NCBI GenBank assembly: GCA_021790795.1
Contig: JAJYFU010000012.1
Coordinates: forward strand, 1-47,371
Reading direction: 5' to 3'
DNA from: Pseudomonadota bacterium
GTDB taxonomy: Bacteria; Pseudomonadota; Gammaproteobacteria; Steroidobacterales; Steroidobacteraceae
DNA: 47,371 nucleotides
Under the pieces are notes generated by a model. The model saw only the letters and a list, made by a program, of their open reading frames with translations, made no database searches and was not told where the DNA came from. Positions within the stretch are counted from its first letter, which is position 1, and each line of letters starts with the position of its first letter. Positions 1 through 8,546 of this stretch are shown here, one piece after another. The position numbers and the translations under genes are program-made.

Positions 1-2
1 GG

Positions 3-743
3 CTAGCCGCACTTCGAATCGCCGCAGTTGAGGCACGTCATGCAGCCGTCCATCATCACCACGGCGGCGGTGCTGCACTTCGCGCACAGTTGCGCCCCTT
101 CCGGGAACTCGGATTTTGCGAACGCATCGGTCTGGCGGGTGCGGGCTTCGTATTCCGCGCGTTTCTCGTCGACGAGCTTCTGCTGGTGCTCATCGAGCGC
201 CGGCCTGCGCAGCAGGCCGATGGTCTGCAGATGCCGCTCGATGACGTAGCCGAGCTCCGCGATGATCGAGGGCATGAACTTGCCGCCGGGCTGCCAATAG
301 CCGCCCCGGGGGTCGAACACCGCTTTCAGCTCATCCACGAGGAACGTGACATCGCCGCCCTTGCGGAACACCGCGGAAATGACGCGGGTGAGCGCCACGA
401 TCCACTGATAGTGATCCAGGTTCTTCGAATTGATGAAAATCTCGAATGGCCGGCGCTGTTCGGACTCTGTCCCCTCGTTGAGCACGATGTCGTTGATGGT
501 CACGTACATGGCGTGATCGGAGATCGGGGTCTTGATTTTATAGGTCGACCCGACCAGGACTTCCGGACGTTCCAGCTTTTCGTGCATCCGTATGATCTGC
601 GCGCTCTGTCCGGGCCTGTCGCGCGGCGGCTCAGCCGCGGCAGGTGTGGCCGCCGGCCTGGCGACTTCCGCTTTGGGGGCCGGCTTGTCTTCGGACTTCT
701 GCACTTCGTACTTCACGATCTTGTGTTCAATCTTGAGGGTCAT
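3..743 (-). CDS. nrdJb: Small subunit of split adenosylcobalamin-dependent (class II) ribonucleotide reductase (NrdJb-like, TSCPD/C-terminal Cys-rich part)
   Basis: 246-aa ORF directly downstream of the NrdJa-like ORF; Cys-rich C-terminus CAKCSTAAVVMMDGCMTCLNCGDSKCG typical of class II RNR tails; arrangement like the Pseudomonas NrdJa/NrdJb split. Confidence 0.82.
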   Translation of the reverse strand: MTLKIEHKIVKYEVQKSEDKPAPKAEVARPAATPAAAEPPRDRPGQSAQIIRMHEKLERPEVLVGSTYKIKTPISDHAMYVTINDIVLNEGTESEQRRPFEIFINSKNLDHYQWIVALTRVISAVFRKGGDVTFLVDELKAVFDPRGGYWQPGGKFMPSIIAELGYVIERHLQTIGLLRRPALDEHQQKLVDEKRAEYEARTRQTDAFAKSEFPEGAQLCAKCSTAAVVMMDGCMTCLNCGDSKCG

Positions 744-790
744 GATGCGGCTCCTGGACGACGATTCACACGGCTCTGTCCACGGGCGAT

Positions 791-2938
791 TCAGAAGCGC
801 CCGTAGTACCCCTCGCGCAACGCATCAAACAGATTCGCGGCGGTATGCAACTCGCCGTCGTACTGGATCTCCTCGTCACCCCGCGCCTCCACGACCGTGC
901 CGTCATCCAGCGTGAACTTGTAGATCGTATTCTTCAGATCCTGCTCCTTCACGAGCACACCCTGGAACGCCTCCGGGTTGAACCGGAAGGTCGTGCAGCC
1001 TTTCAGGCCCTGCTCGTGCGCGTACAGGTAGATATCCTTGAATTTCTCATACGGGAAGTCCGTCGGCACGTTCGCCGTCTTCGATATGGACGAGTCCACC
1101 CACTTCTGCGCGGCGGCCTGGACGTCGACGTGCTCCTTCGGGGTGATGTCCTCCGAGGCGGCAAAATAGTCGGGCAGCTTCTCGGCCGCGACGGTTGCAC
1201 CGGGAGTCGCCCGGGCGTTGACCAGCTCGCGATACGCCAGCAGCTCGTACGAGAAGACGTCGATCTTCTCCTTGGTCTTGCGGCCCGGCCGAATCACGTT
1301 GCGGAAGTAGTGATGGGCAAACGAAGGCTCGATGCCGTTGGAGGCGTTGTTCGCGAGCGACAGCGAAATCGTGCCCGTGGGCGCGATGGAGGTGTGGTGG
1401 CTGAAGCGTGCGCCGGTCTCGGCCAGCTCGTCCACCAGCTTCGGCGCGATCGCCGCGATCCGTTGCATGTAGCGGCTGTACTTGGCGTGCAGAATCCGGC
1501 CCGGCAGCCGATCGCCCGCCTTCCAGCCATCCCGGGCCATCTCGGGACGCTTGCGCAACATTTCGGGCGTGACCGCGAACTCCTCGGTCATGATGGGCGC
1601 CGGTCCCTTCTCGCGGGCCAGCTCGAGCGCCTCCTCCCAGCCGGCGACCGCCATCTCGCGCGCGACGTCCTCGGTGAATTTCACCGACTCGGACGAGCCA
1701 TACCTGATCCGCAGCAGCGTCAGCGCGCTGCCGAGGCCGAGGAAGCCCATGCCATGGCGGCGCTTGCGCATGATTTCCTCGCGCTGCCGCGCGAGCGGCA
1801 AGCCGTTGATCTCGACCACATTGTCGAGCATGCGGGAAAATATCTTGACGACCTGGCGATACTCGTCCCAATCGAAGCGCGCGCGCGCAGTGAACGGCTC
1901 GCGCACGAATCGCGTCAGGTTTACCGAGCCCAGCAGGCAGCTTCCATAGGGTGGCAGCGGCTGTTCGCCACACGGATTCGTGGCGCGGATGTTCTCGCAC
2001 CACCAGTTGTTGTTCATCTCATTGACGCGATCGATGAGAATGAAGCCCGGCTCGGCAAAATCGTAGGTCGACGCCATGATGACGTCCCACATGCGGCGTG
2101 CGGGCAGTGTCTTGTAGATCTTGCAGGCGACCAGCCCCTCTTCGTTCACGACATATCCGTCGTGGATCGGCCATTCGCGCCAGACGAATCCGGCCGGATC
2201 GTTCAGATCCGCCCGCTCCGTCTCGTATTCCCGGCGTGAAAGCGGGAATGCGAGCTTCCATTCGCCGTTGCGGCGCACCGCGTGCATGAACTCGTCGGTG
2301 ACGAGCAGCGACAGATTGAACTGCCGCAGGCGGCCGCTTTCGCGCTTGGCGCGAATGAACTCCATGGCATCCGGATGACCGACATCGAACGTGCCCATCT
2401 GCGCGCCGCGGCGACCGCCGGCGGACGAGACGGTGAAGCACATCTTATCGAAGATATCCATGAAGGACAGCGGACCGGAGGTGTAGGCCCCCGCGCCCGA
2501 CACGTATGCGCCGCGCGGCCGCAGTGTTGAATGCTCGTAGCCGATACCGCATCCCGCCTTGAGCGTCAGTCCCGCCTCGTGAACCTTGCTCAGGATGTCG
2601 TCCATCGAATCACGGATCGTCCCCGAGACCGTGCAATTGATCGTCGAGGTCGCCGGCTTGTGCTCCACGGCCCCCGCATTGGAAGTGACGCGGCCGGCGG
2701 GAATGGCGCCGCGGCGCAACGCCCACAGGAATCGCTCGTACCAGTGCTCGCGCACTTTCTCCTGCTCGACGTCCGCCAGCGCGCGTGCGACGCGCTTGTA
2801 CGTGTCGTCCATCGTCTCGTCGATGGCCGTGCCGTCTTTGGCGGTCAACCGGTATTTCTTGTCCCAGATGTCGAGCGACGCTTCCTGGAACGGAATGGCG
2901 TCAGTGCCCTTCGAATCGATCTTCATGACGGTATTCAT
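791..2938 (-). CDS. nrdJa: Adenosylcobalamin-dependent ribonucleoside-diphosphate reductase, catalytic subunit (class II)
   Basis: RNR motifs (TINCTVSGTIRDSMDDI, NPCGEQPLPPYGSCLLGSVNLTRFV, SIAPTGTISL). ORF is open to 2968 but the likely Met (MNTVMKID) is at 2938. Confidence 0.92.
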   Translation of the reverse strand: MNTVMKIDSKGTDAIPFQEASLDIWDKKYRLTAKDGTAIDETMDDTYKRVARALADVEQEKVREHWYERFLWALRRGAIPAGRVTSNAGAVEHKPATSTINCTVSGTIRDSMDDILSKVHEAGLTLKAGCGIGYEHSTLRPRGAYVSGAGAYTSGPLSFMDIFDKMCFTVSSAGGRRGAQMGTFDVGHPDAMEFIRAKRESGRLRQFNLSLLVTDEFMHAVRRNGEWKLAFPLSRREYETERADLNDPAGFVWREWPIHDGYVVNEEGLVACKIYKTLPARRMWDVIMASTYDFAEPGFILIDRVNEMNNNWWCENIRATNPCGEQPLPPYGSCLLGSVNLTRFVREPFTARARFDWDEYRQVVKIFSRMLDNVVEINGLPLARQREEIMRKRRHGMGFLGLGSALTLLRIRYGSSESVKFTEDVAREMAVAGWEEALELAREKGPAPIMTEEFAVTPEMLRKRPEMARDGWKAGDRLPGRILHAKYSRYMQRIAAIAPKLVDELAETGARFSHHTSIAPTGTISLSLANNASNGIEPSFAHHYFRNVIRPGRKTKEKIDVFSYELLAYRELVNARATPGATVAAEKLPDYFAASEDITPKEHVDVQAAAQKWVDSSISKTANVPTDFPYEKFKDIYLYAHEQGLKGCTTFRFNPEAFQGVLVKEQDLKNTIYKFTLDDGTVVEARGDEEIQYDGELHTAANLFDALREGYYGRF

Positions 2939-3096
2939 GTGTCCGCGGCGCCCTAAGTGTCTGCACACCGGATCACAGGGAATACGGGCGGCGCGTTAAG
3001 CGCGGCGCAGCGTGTACCGCATCCGGCGGCACACCGTTCGTCAGCCAGTATCCCCCCTGAGCCTCCCCGAACGCTTGATCTCGCACCCGACGGGCG

Positions 3097-3114
3097 GACA
3101 CAAGATCTTGTGTC
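3097..3114. promoter_or_regulatory. NrdR-box-like operator upstream of nrdJ
   Basis: Perfect 18-bp palindrome GACACAAGATCTTGTGTC; inner 16-mer ACACAAGATCTTGTGT matches the NrdR consensus ACACWATATATWGTGT at 14/16 positions. Confidence 0.75.
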
Positions 3115-3123
3115 GGGGTAAAG

Positions 3124-3152
3124 AGCCTAATGAGCACCCCGCCACGCGTCAA
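3124..3152 (-). promoter_or_regulatory. Candidate sigma70 promoter for nrdJa/nrdJb
   Basis: On the minus strand TTGACG-17 nt-TAGGCT; the NrdR-like palindrome would lie just downstream of the -10. Confidence 0.4.
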
Positions 3153-3355
3153 GGTTTTGGAAATTCTCCTGGCGGGTTATAAAACACAATTAAAACAGAG
3201 ACTTATTGCGTTACGCGCCGCGCTGGCTCGCAAAAAATTTTTTGACTCCGTTTCAGACCGAGTCAAGGTCGAGCCCAACATCTTGTATCTCCAGAAAATG
3301 CATCCTTTGTCCACAGCCGGTGCTCCTCGTCTCGGCTTTTCCCGGGCCATCGGCG

Positions 3356-3383
3356 CTTGAATTCCCGAGTACCGGCCTCAGAT
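3356..3383 (+). promoter_or_regulatory. Candidate heat-shock (sigma32-type) promoter for hsp20
   Basis: CTTGAA-14 nt-CCTCAGAT, loosely matching CTTGAA/CCCCATNT, 60-90 bp upstream of hsp20. Confidence 0.35.
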
Positions 3384-3442
3384 CTGCTTCACGACATCGT
3401 GGGCGATAACGCCTGACATCATCAGCAATCGGAGGCTCGATC

Positions 3443-3880
3443 ATGACTGTGGTTCGCTATCAACCTTGGGCACTCATCGACAGCCTGCAGCGCCAACTCG
3501 ACCAGGCGCTCTCCGCGGAAAGTGGCGAGGGCGCTGCGGTGGCGGACATCTCGTGGATTCCGCAGGTCGACATCTACGAGGAATCGGATCGCTTCGTCGT
3601 TCTGGCCGACGTGCCGGGCGTGGAGCCGAAGGACATCCGCATTACCGCCGACAAGGGGCTCTTGACCCTGCGCGGCGAAAAGCATGCGCGAGAAGCACAG
3701 GACGGCAAGGGCCGCCAACGCCTCGAGCGCCGCACTGGAGCGTTCATGCGCAGCTTTACGCTGCCGGAAGGGGCGGACGTGGACCGGATCACCGCCAAGC
3801 ACACCGAAGGGGTGCTCGAGGTGGTCATCCCGAAACTGCCGGCGCTGCAGCCGCGCACCATCGAGGTGCAGGCAGCCTGA
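3443..3880 (+). CDS. Hsp20/alpha-crystallin family small heat shock protein
   Basis: Alpha-crystallin domain (VDIYEESDRFVVLADVPGVEPKDIRITADKGLLTLRGEK...GAFMRSFTLPEGADVDRITAKHTEGVLEVVIPK). Confidence 0.95.
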   Translation: MTVVRYQPWALIDSLQRQLDQALSAESGEGAAVADISWIPQVDIYEESDRFVVLADVPGVEPKDIRITADKGLLTLRGEKHAREAQDGKGRQRLERRTGAFMRSFTLPEGADVDRITAKHTEGVLEVVIPKLPALQPRTIEVQAA

Positions 3881-3884
3881 CAAA

Positions 3885-3919
3885 CGCCCTGGGACCGACG
3901 CATCGTCGGTCCCAGGGCG
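3885..3919. terminator. Strong hairpin after hsp20 (terminator-like, no T-tract)
   Basis: Perfect 16-bp inverted repeat CGCCCTGGGACCGACG-CAT-CGTCGGTCCCAGGGCG. Confidence 0.65.
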
Positions 3920-3934
3920 GGCTTCAGGCTCAAT

Positions 3935-3954
3935 CCCGCGGCACACGCCGCGGG
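3935..3954. repeat. Second GC-rich hairpin between hsp20 and the next gene
   Basis: CCCGCGGC-ACAC-GCCGCGGG, perfect 8-bp stem with 4-nt loop. Confidence 0.6.
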
Positions 3955-3975
3955 CGATCCGCGGGAGGTGTGGCC

Positions 3976-4914
3976 ATGGCTGCTCCCTTGAACATATGCG
4001 TGCTGGGTGGCACCGGCTTCGTCGGCACCCACTTGGCGACCCGCCTGGCGCGCGATGGTCACTGGCTCACACTGCCCGCGCGTGATCCCGATCAGGGCCA
4101 GGCTCTGCGGGTACTTCCGACCGTCCGCCTGCTCAAAGCCAACGTACATGATCCCGGCATTCTCGATCGGCTGGTCGAGGACATGGACGTGGTCATCAAT
4201 CTGGTCGGCATCCTGAACGAGCACGGCCACGACACATTTCAGCGAGTGCACGCCGACCTGGCGGCGAAAGTGGTCGCCGCGATGCGGGCCGGCCGTATCC
4301 GCCGCCTGCTGCACATGAGCGCCCTCGGCGCCGACATCCGCGGCCCGAGCGCCTATCTGCGCAGCAAAGGGGTGGCCGAAAGCCACCTCCGCGCCGCCGC
4401 GGCACACCTCGATTTCACGATCTTCCGGCCCTCCGTCATCTTCGGGCCGGGCGACTCCCTCACCAACCGGTTCGCGGGCCTGCTGCGACTGTCGCACGGC
4501 TGGATGCCGCTGGCGCGCGCGCAAGCGCGGTTCGCTCCGATCTACGTCGGCGACGTCGCCGAAGCGTTCGCCCGAGCATTGCTCGAGCGCGAGACATTCG
4601 GCCAGACCTACGAGCTGGGCGGACCGGACGTCGTTACGCTGGAGCAGCTGGTGCGCCTGAGCGCGCAGGCCTCGGGTCTGCCCTGCCACATCGTGCGACT
4701 CCCCGATGCGCTCGGCCGCCTGCAGGCGGCCGTCTTGGGCCTGCTTCCCGGCAAGCCAATGACCCTCGACAACTTCCGTTCGCTGACGCGCGACAGCCTC
4801 TGCGCCGAAGACGGCTGTGCGCGGCTCGGATTGCACCCGCGGGCCATGTTGGACATCCTGCCCACCTATCTCGGGGCCCCGGCCGGACCGGTCAATTTCG
4901 GCGCCCACCCCTGA
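3976..4914 (+). CDS. NAD(P)-dependent epimerase/complex I NDUFA9-like family protein
   Basis: Rossmann motif ICVLGGTGFVGTHLATRLARDGH; atypical SDR features (RPSVIFGPGDS). ATG at 3976 inside the longer ORF 3466..4914. Confidence 0.85.
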   Translation: MAAPLNICVLGGTGFVGTHLATRLARDGHWLTLPARDPDQGQALRVLPTVRLLKANVHDPGILDRLVEDMDVVINLVGILNEHGHDTFQRVHADLAAKVVAAMRAGRIRRLLHMSALGADIRGPSAYLRSKGVAESHLRAAAAHLDFTIFRPSVIFGPGDSLTNRFAGLLRLSHGWMPLARAQARFAPIYVGDVAEAFARALLERETFGQTYELGGPDVVTLEQLVRLSAQASGLPCHIVRLPDALGRLQAAVLGLLPGKPMTLDNFRSLTRDSLCAEDGCARLGLHPRAMLDILPTYLGAPAGPVNFGAHP

Positions 4915-4945
4915 GGAAGCCGGCGCGCTGCGCGCCCGCCACCCC

Positions 4946-6175
4946 TCAATCCGCCTGCGGCGCGCACAGCGACTGCAGAGCCTCGAGTCGCTTGGCGCGC
5001 ATCCGCTCGCCGACGGCCGGGCCGGCGAGACCCTGGCGCTCCGCGCTCGTCAGCGTCACGGCGGCGCCCGCCGCGCGCGCGCGGCGCAGATAATCGGCCT
5101 GCGGGTAGGGCTGACCCGCAAGTCCCGCGCGGCCGCACGCATCGGCCTCGCAGGCGGCCAGCAGCTCATCGAATCGGTCCGGCCGGCGGAACGCGTCCGT
5201 GGCTTCCAGCAACTTCAGGATCGTGCCGGGACGCAATTGCTGCGCGCGGTGAACCTGAGCGTGATAGCGGGCGGTGAGCCCGGCCAAATCCCGGTACGCC
5301 GTGGGAATTCTCAGCCGCGCGCACAATGCCGCGATCATCGGCACGCCGGCCTCCTCGTGACCGTGATGGCTCGGCCACTGTTCGGGCGGCGTGCGTGCCT
5401 TGCCCAGATCGTGCGTCAAGACCGCGAAGCGCACGGCGGTCGCCAGCCCCGCGTCGGCCGCCCAGCGCAGCGCCAGCATCACGTGCACGCCCGTATCGAT
5501 CTCCGGGTGCCACGTCGCCGGCTGAGGCACGCCGTAGAGGGCAGCCAGCTCCGGGAAGATTACGGCAAGCGCCCCGCAGGCGCGCAGCGTCTCGAAGAAG
5601 ATCTCCGGCCGGGACTCGGCCAGCGCACGCTCGGTTTCCTGCCAGACTCGCTCGGGCACCAACGCGTCCAGCTCTCCGGACTCGCTCATGCGGCGCATCA
5701 GCTCCAGCGTCTCCTCGGCGACACGGAATCCGAGCGCCGCGTACCGGGCCGCGAAGCGCGCCACGCGTAAGACCCGCACCGGATCCTCGACGAATGCCGT
5801 CGATACATGCCGCAACAGCCGCGCCTCGAGGTCACGCCGTCCGCCATATGGATCGATGATCTCTCCGCCGAGATTCTCGGCCATGGCATTCACGGTCAGG
5901 TCGCGCCGGCGCAGGTCCTCTTCCAGCGTCACCGCCGGAGAAAACTCGGTGACGAACCCCCGGTAGCCCGGCGCGGTCTTGCGTTCCAGCCGGGCGAGCG
6001 CGTATTCCTCGTGGGTTTCAGGATGCAGAAAGACGGGAAACTCGCGGCCGACGGGCACATACCCTTGACGCTCGAGATCCTCGGGCCGCGCGCCGACGAC
6101 GACCCAGTCCCGCTCGGTCACCGGCCGCCCGAGCAGCCGGTCTCGCACCGCGCCGCCAACCAGGTAGACTTGCAT
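4946..6175 (-). CDS. cca: CCA-adding multifunctional tRNA nucleotidyltransferase
   Basis: MQVYLVGGAVRDRLLGRPVTERDWVVVGA, RRDLTVNAMAENL, HD motif region RFAVLTHDLGKARTP. Confidence 0.95.
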   Translation of the reverse strand: MQVYLVGGAVRDRLLGRPVTERDWVVVGARPEDLERQGYVPVGREFPVFLHPETHEEYALARLERKTAPGYRGFVTEFSPAVTLEEDLRRRDLTVNAMAENLGGEIIDPYGGRRDLEARLLRHVSTAFVEDPVRVLRVARFAARYAALGFRVAEETLELMRRMSESGELDALVPERVWQETERALAESRPEIFFETLRACGALAVIFPELAALYGVPQPATWHPEIDTGVHVMLALRWAADAGLATAVRFAVLTHDLGKARTPPEQWPSHHGHEEAGVPMIAALCARLRIPTAYRDLAGLTARYHAQVHRAQQLRPGTILKLLEATDAFRRPDRFDELLAACEADACGRAGLAGQPYPQADYLRRARAAGAAVTLTSAERQGLAGPAVGERMRAKRLEALQSLCAPQAD

Positions 6176-6181
6176 GCAGAC

Positions 6182-7327
6182 ATGTTAACCGACTTCGCGC
6201 GCCCTTCCGCCTGCAATCCACCCGGTGCGCGCGCGCGCGCGCCGCGCCGCGCCGCGCGCATCGCCGGTGCGGCACTCGTTCTCGCCACGCTGGCCGGTTG
6301 CGCCAGCACGCGCTATTTGATGCAGGCGGGCGCCGGCGAGTGGCGCGTGCTGCGCGCTCGGCGGTCCATCGTGAATGTGATCGACGATCCGAAGACTTCC
6401 GAAGGGCTCGTGCGCCAGCTGGGCGAAGTGCGCGAGGCCCGCCGCTTCGCCTGGCAGAAGCTGGGGCTGCCCGACAACGACAGCTACAAGAGCTACGTGA
6501 ACGTCGGCCGCCGGTACGTGGTGTGGAACGTGGTGGCGGCGCCGGAATTCTCGGTCAGACCCAAGGAATGGTGTTATCCCATCGCCGGATGCGTGACGTA
6601 CCACGGATTCTTTCATCAGAGCGCGGCGCGCTCGTATGCCCGCCGCCTGAGGCATCAGGGATACGACGTGGTCGTCGAAGGCGTACCGGCGTACTCGACG
6701 CTCGGCTGGCTCCCGGATCCGGTCATGAGCACCATGATGCGCTACGGAACCGACGAGCTGGTGGCCATGATCTTCCACGAGCTCGCGCACGAGCTGCTCT
6801 ACGTGCCCAACGACTCGCCGTTCGATGAAGCCTTCGCGATGACCGTGGAGAACACGGGGCTGCAACGCTGGCTCGCCTACCGCCACGAGCCGGGGCGCTT
6901 CGCCGAATTCGAGCGCCTCGATGCCGCCGATATGCGCTTCGCGCGGCTGCTGCGGCACACGCGCGACCGGCTGGCGCGGCTCTACGCCTCCGCAATTCCC
7001 CGCACTCGGATGCTTCAGGAGAAGCAACAGGTCTTCGCACGGCTGGCGCGGCGCATCGTACGGCTGGAACACAAGCTCCGGGTACGCGCCCCGGTTTACG
7101 ACCGATGGATCCGCGAGGGGCTGAATAATGCGGATCTGGCCTCGGTGGGAACCTACTACAACTGTCTTCCGGGATTCGAGCGGCTGCTCGAGCGGGAAGA
7201 CGGCAATCTGCCGCGCTTCTACGCCGCGGCGCGCCGCCTGGCTCGCGAACCGGAGGCCGAACGCAACCGACAGCTGTGTCGGTCACCCCATTCCACGGCT
7301 ACGGGCGCCGAGAACACCGCGTCATAG
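6182..7327 (+). CDS. Putative lipoprotein aminopeptidase (predicted aminopeptidase family, COG4324-like)
   Basis: Lipobox-like LATLAGC; zinc-metalloprotease-like motif MIFHELAHELLYVPNDSPFDEAFAMTVENTG. Confidence 0.75.
   Translation: MLTDFARPSACNPPGARARAPRRAARIAGAALVLATLAGCASTRYLMQAGAGEWRVLRARRSIVNVIDDPKTSEGLVRQLGEVREARRFAWQKLGLPDNDSYKSYVNVGRRYVVWNVVAAPEFSVRPKEWCYPIAGCVTYHGFFHQSAARSYARRLRHQGYDVVVEGVPAYSTLGWLPDPVMSTMMRYGTDELVAMIFHELAHELLYVPNDSPFDEAFAMTVENTGLQRWLAYRHEPGRFAEFERLDAADMRFARLLRHTRDRLARLYASAIPRTRMLQEKQQVFARLARRIVRLEHKLRVRAPVYDRWIREGLNNADLASVGTYYNCLPGFERLLEREDGNLPRFYAAARRLAREPEAERNRQLCRSPHSTATGAENTAS
6227..6242. repeat. (GC)8 dinucleotide tract in the 5' end of the aminopeptidase gene
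   Basis: Uninterrupted gcgcgcgcgcgcgcgc followed by gccgc units. Confidence 0.9.
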
Positions 7328-7353
7328 AGCGAAACGTCATGTTGGTGCGGCGC

Positions 7354-8526
7354 CTACAGCGAGCCCCGCAGGTCCTGCAGGGCGAAGCCGCTCAACGGTG
7401 CATCCAGCCCCCGCGTCAGCGCCATGACCTTGAAGGCCTCCCCCATCTGCGCGGGAAGCAGCAGCCGGCGCGCCTCGCCCGCCCGGCGCGCATGTTCCAC
7501 CGGATCGCCCGCCTCGGCGAGCTGACCTTCGATGCCCGTAGCCAGCAGAAAGGCCGCCTGGGTCGCGAAGCCCGCGACCTCCAGGCCGCACTCGAGCGCC
7601 GCTTCGGCGACGCGGGTGAAATCCACCCAGGCCGTGATGTCCTGCACGCCAAGGTTGACGTACGGGTCATCATGCACGCGATGTTTGTAATGGCAACGCA
7701 GCGTGCCGGCAAGGCGCTGGGGATGATAGTAGTGCGCCCGCGGCAGCCCGTAATCGAACAGCAGCATCGCGCCGCGCTCCAGGCAGTCCGCGAGTCCCGC
7801 GAGCCACGGTCCCACGCGCAGGCAGATCTCGGACACGTAGCCCTCGGGCAGCGGCGCTGACCGCTGCGCGGCCAGCCTCCTCCATTCCTCCGCAAGCGCC
7901 GGCTCCGCCGGCGCCGCGAGTTCGCGCAGCGTCTCGCCGTCCGCGGCCACGCCAAGCTCGAGAACCGCACCGTTACGAATGCTGAAGCGGCGGCACGGCA
8001 GGGCGTCGAGCACTTCGTTGGCGAGGATCACGCCGTCGATGGACCGCTCGGGCAGGCGCTCGAGCCAAGCCACCCGGTCGGCGAGCCCGGACGGAAGCGT
8101 CGCGATGCGCCGGCGCTGCCGGTCCGCGAGGTCGGCGCTCACCTCCAGAATCGCGTACCGATCAGGCAGGCAGCCGCGGGCGGCGAGCTCGGTCAGGATT
8201 GCGGCGGCCATGCGCCCGGTACCCGCGCCGAGCTCGAGGATCTCGCCGCCGTGCTGGAGCACCTGCGCACATTGCTCGGCGACACAGCGACTGAACAGAT
8301 CCGAGAGTTCCGGCGCCGTCACGAAATCCCCGCCGGCGCCGATCTTGACGCTGCCGGCGCTGTAATAGCCCAGACCTGGCGCATACAGCGCCAGCTCCAT
8401 GAACCGCTCGAAGGTCACCCAGCCTCCGGCGGCGCGCGTCTCGAGGGCGATCCGCTCCGCCACGGCATGGGAGTGCGCCGCTTCTTCCGCCGTCAGCGGC
8501 GGCGTCATAATGTCGCGCGAACTCAT
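7354..8526 (-). CDS. SAM-dependent methyltransferase, MidA/NDUFAF7 family
   Basis: RFMELALYAPGLGYYSAGSVKIGAGGDFVTAPELSDLFSRCVAEQ..ILELGAGTGRMAAAIL..YAILEVSADLADRQ. Likely start MSSRDIM at 8526. Confidence 0.85.
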   Translation of the reverse strand: MSSRDIMTPPLTAEEAAHSHAVAERIALETRAAGGWVTFERFMELALYAPGLGYYSAGSVKIGAGGDFVTAPELSDLFSRCVAEQCAQVLQHGGEILELGAGTGRMAAAILTELAARGCLPDRYAILEVSADLADRQRRRIATLPSGLADRVAWLERLPERSIDGVILANEVLDALPCRRFSIRNGAVLELGVAADGETLRELAAPAEPALAEEWRRLAAQRSAPLPEGYVSEICLRVGPWLAGLADCLERGAMLLFDYGLPRAHYYHPQRLAGTLRCHYKHRVHDDPYVNLGVQDITAWVDFTRVAEAALECGLEVAGFATQAAFLLATGIEGQLAEAGDPVEHARRAGEARRLLLPAQMGEAFKVMALTRGLDAPLSGFALQDLRGSL

Positions 8527-8546
8527 CGCCGAACCACCGCCTGCCC

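Noticed and set aside
2939-3117. Cobalamin riboswitch in the ~180-nt nrdJ leader
   Set aside because: I looked on the minus strand for the B12 box (GCCACTG) and CCCGCNACTGT core and did not see them; an Infernal scan (RF00174) would settle it.
3307-3315. DnaA-box-like TTGTCCACA upstream of nrdJ
   Set aside because: Single 8/9 match; several such matches are expected by chance in a 47-kb window and no second box is nearby.
3130-3360. 76-aa ORF in the nrdJ-hsp20 intergenic region
   Set aside because: Locally AT-richer than surrounding genes, third-position GC looks low for this genome, no motif recognised, and it overlaps the likely nrdJ promoter.
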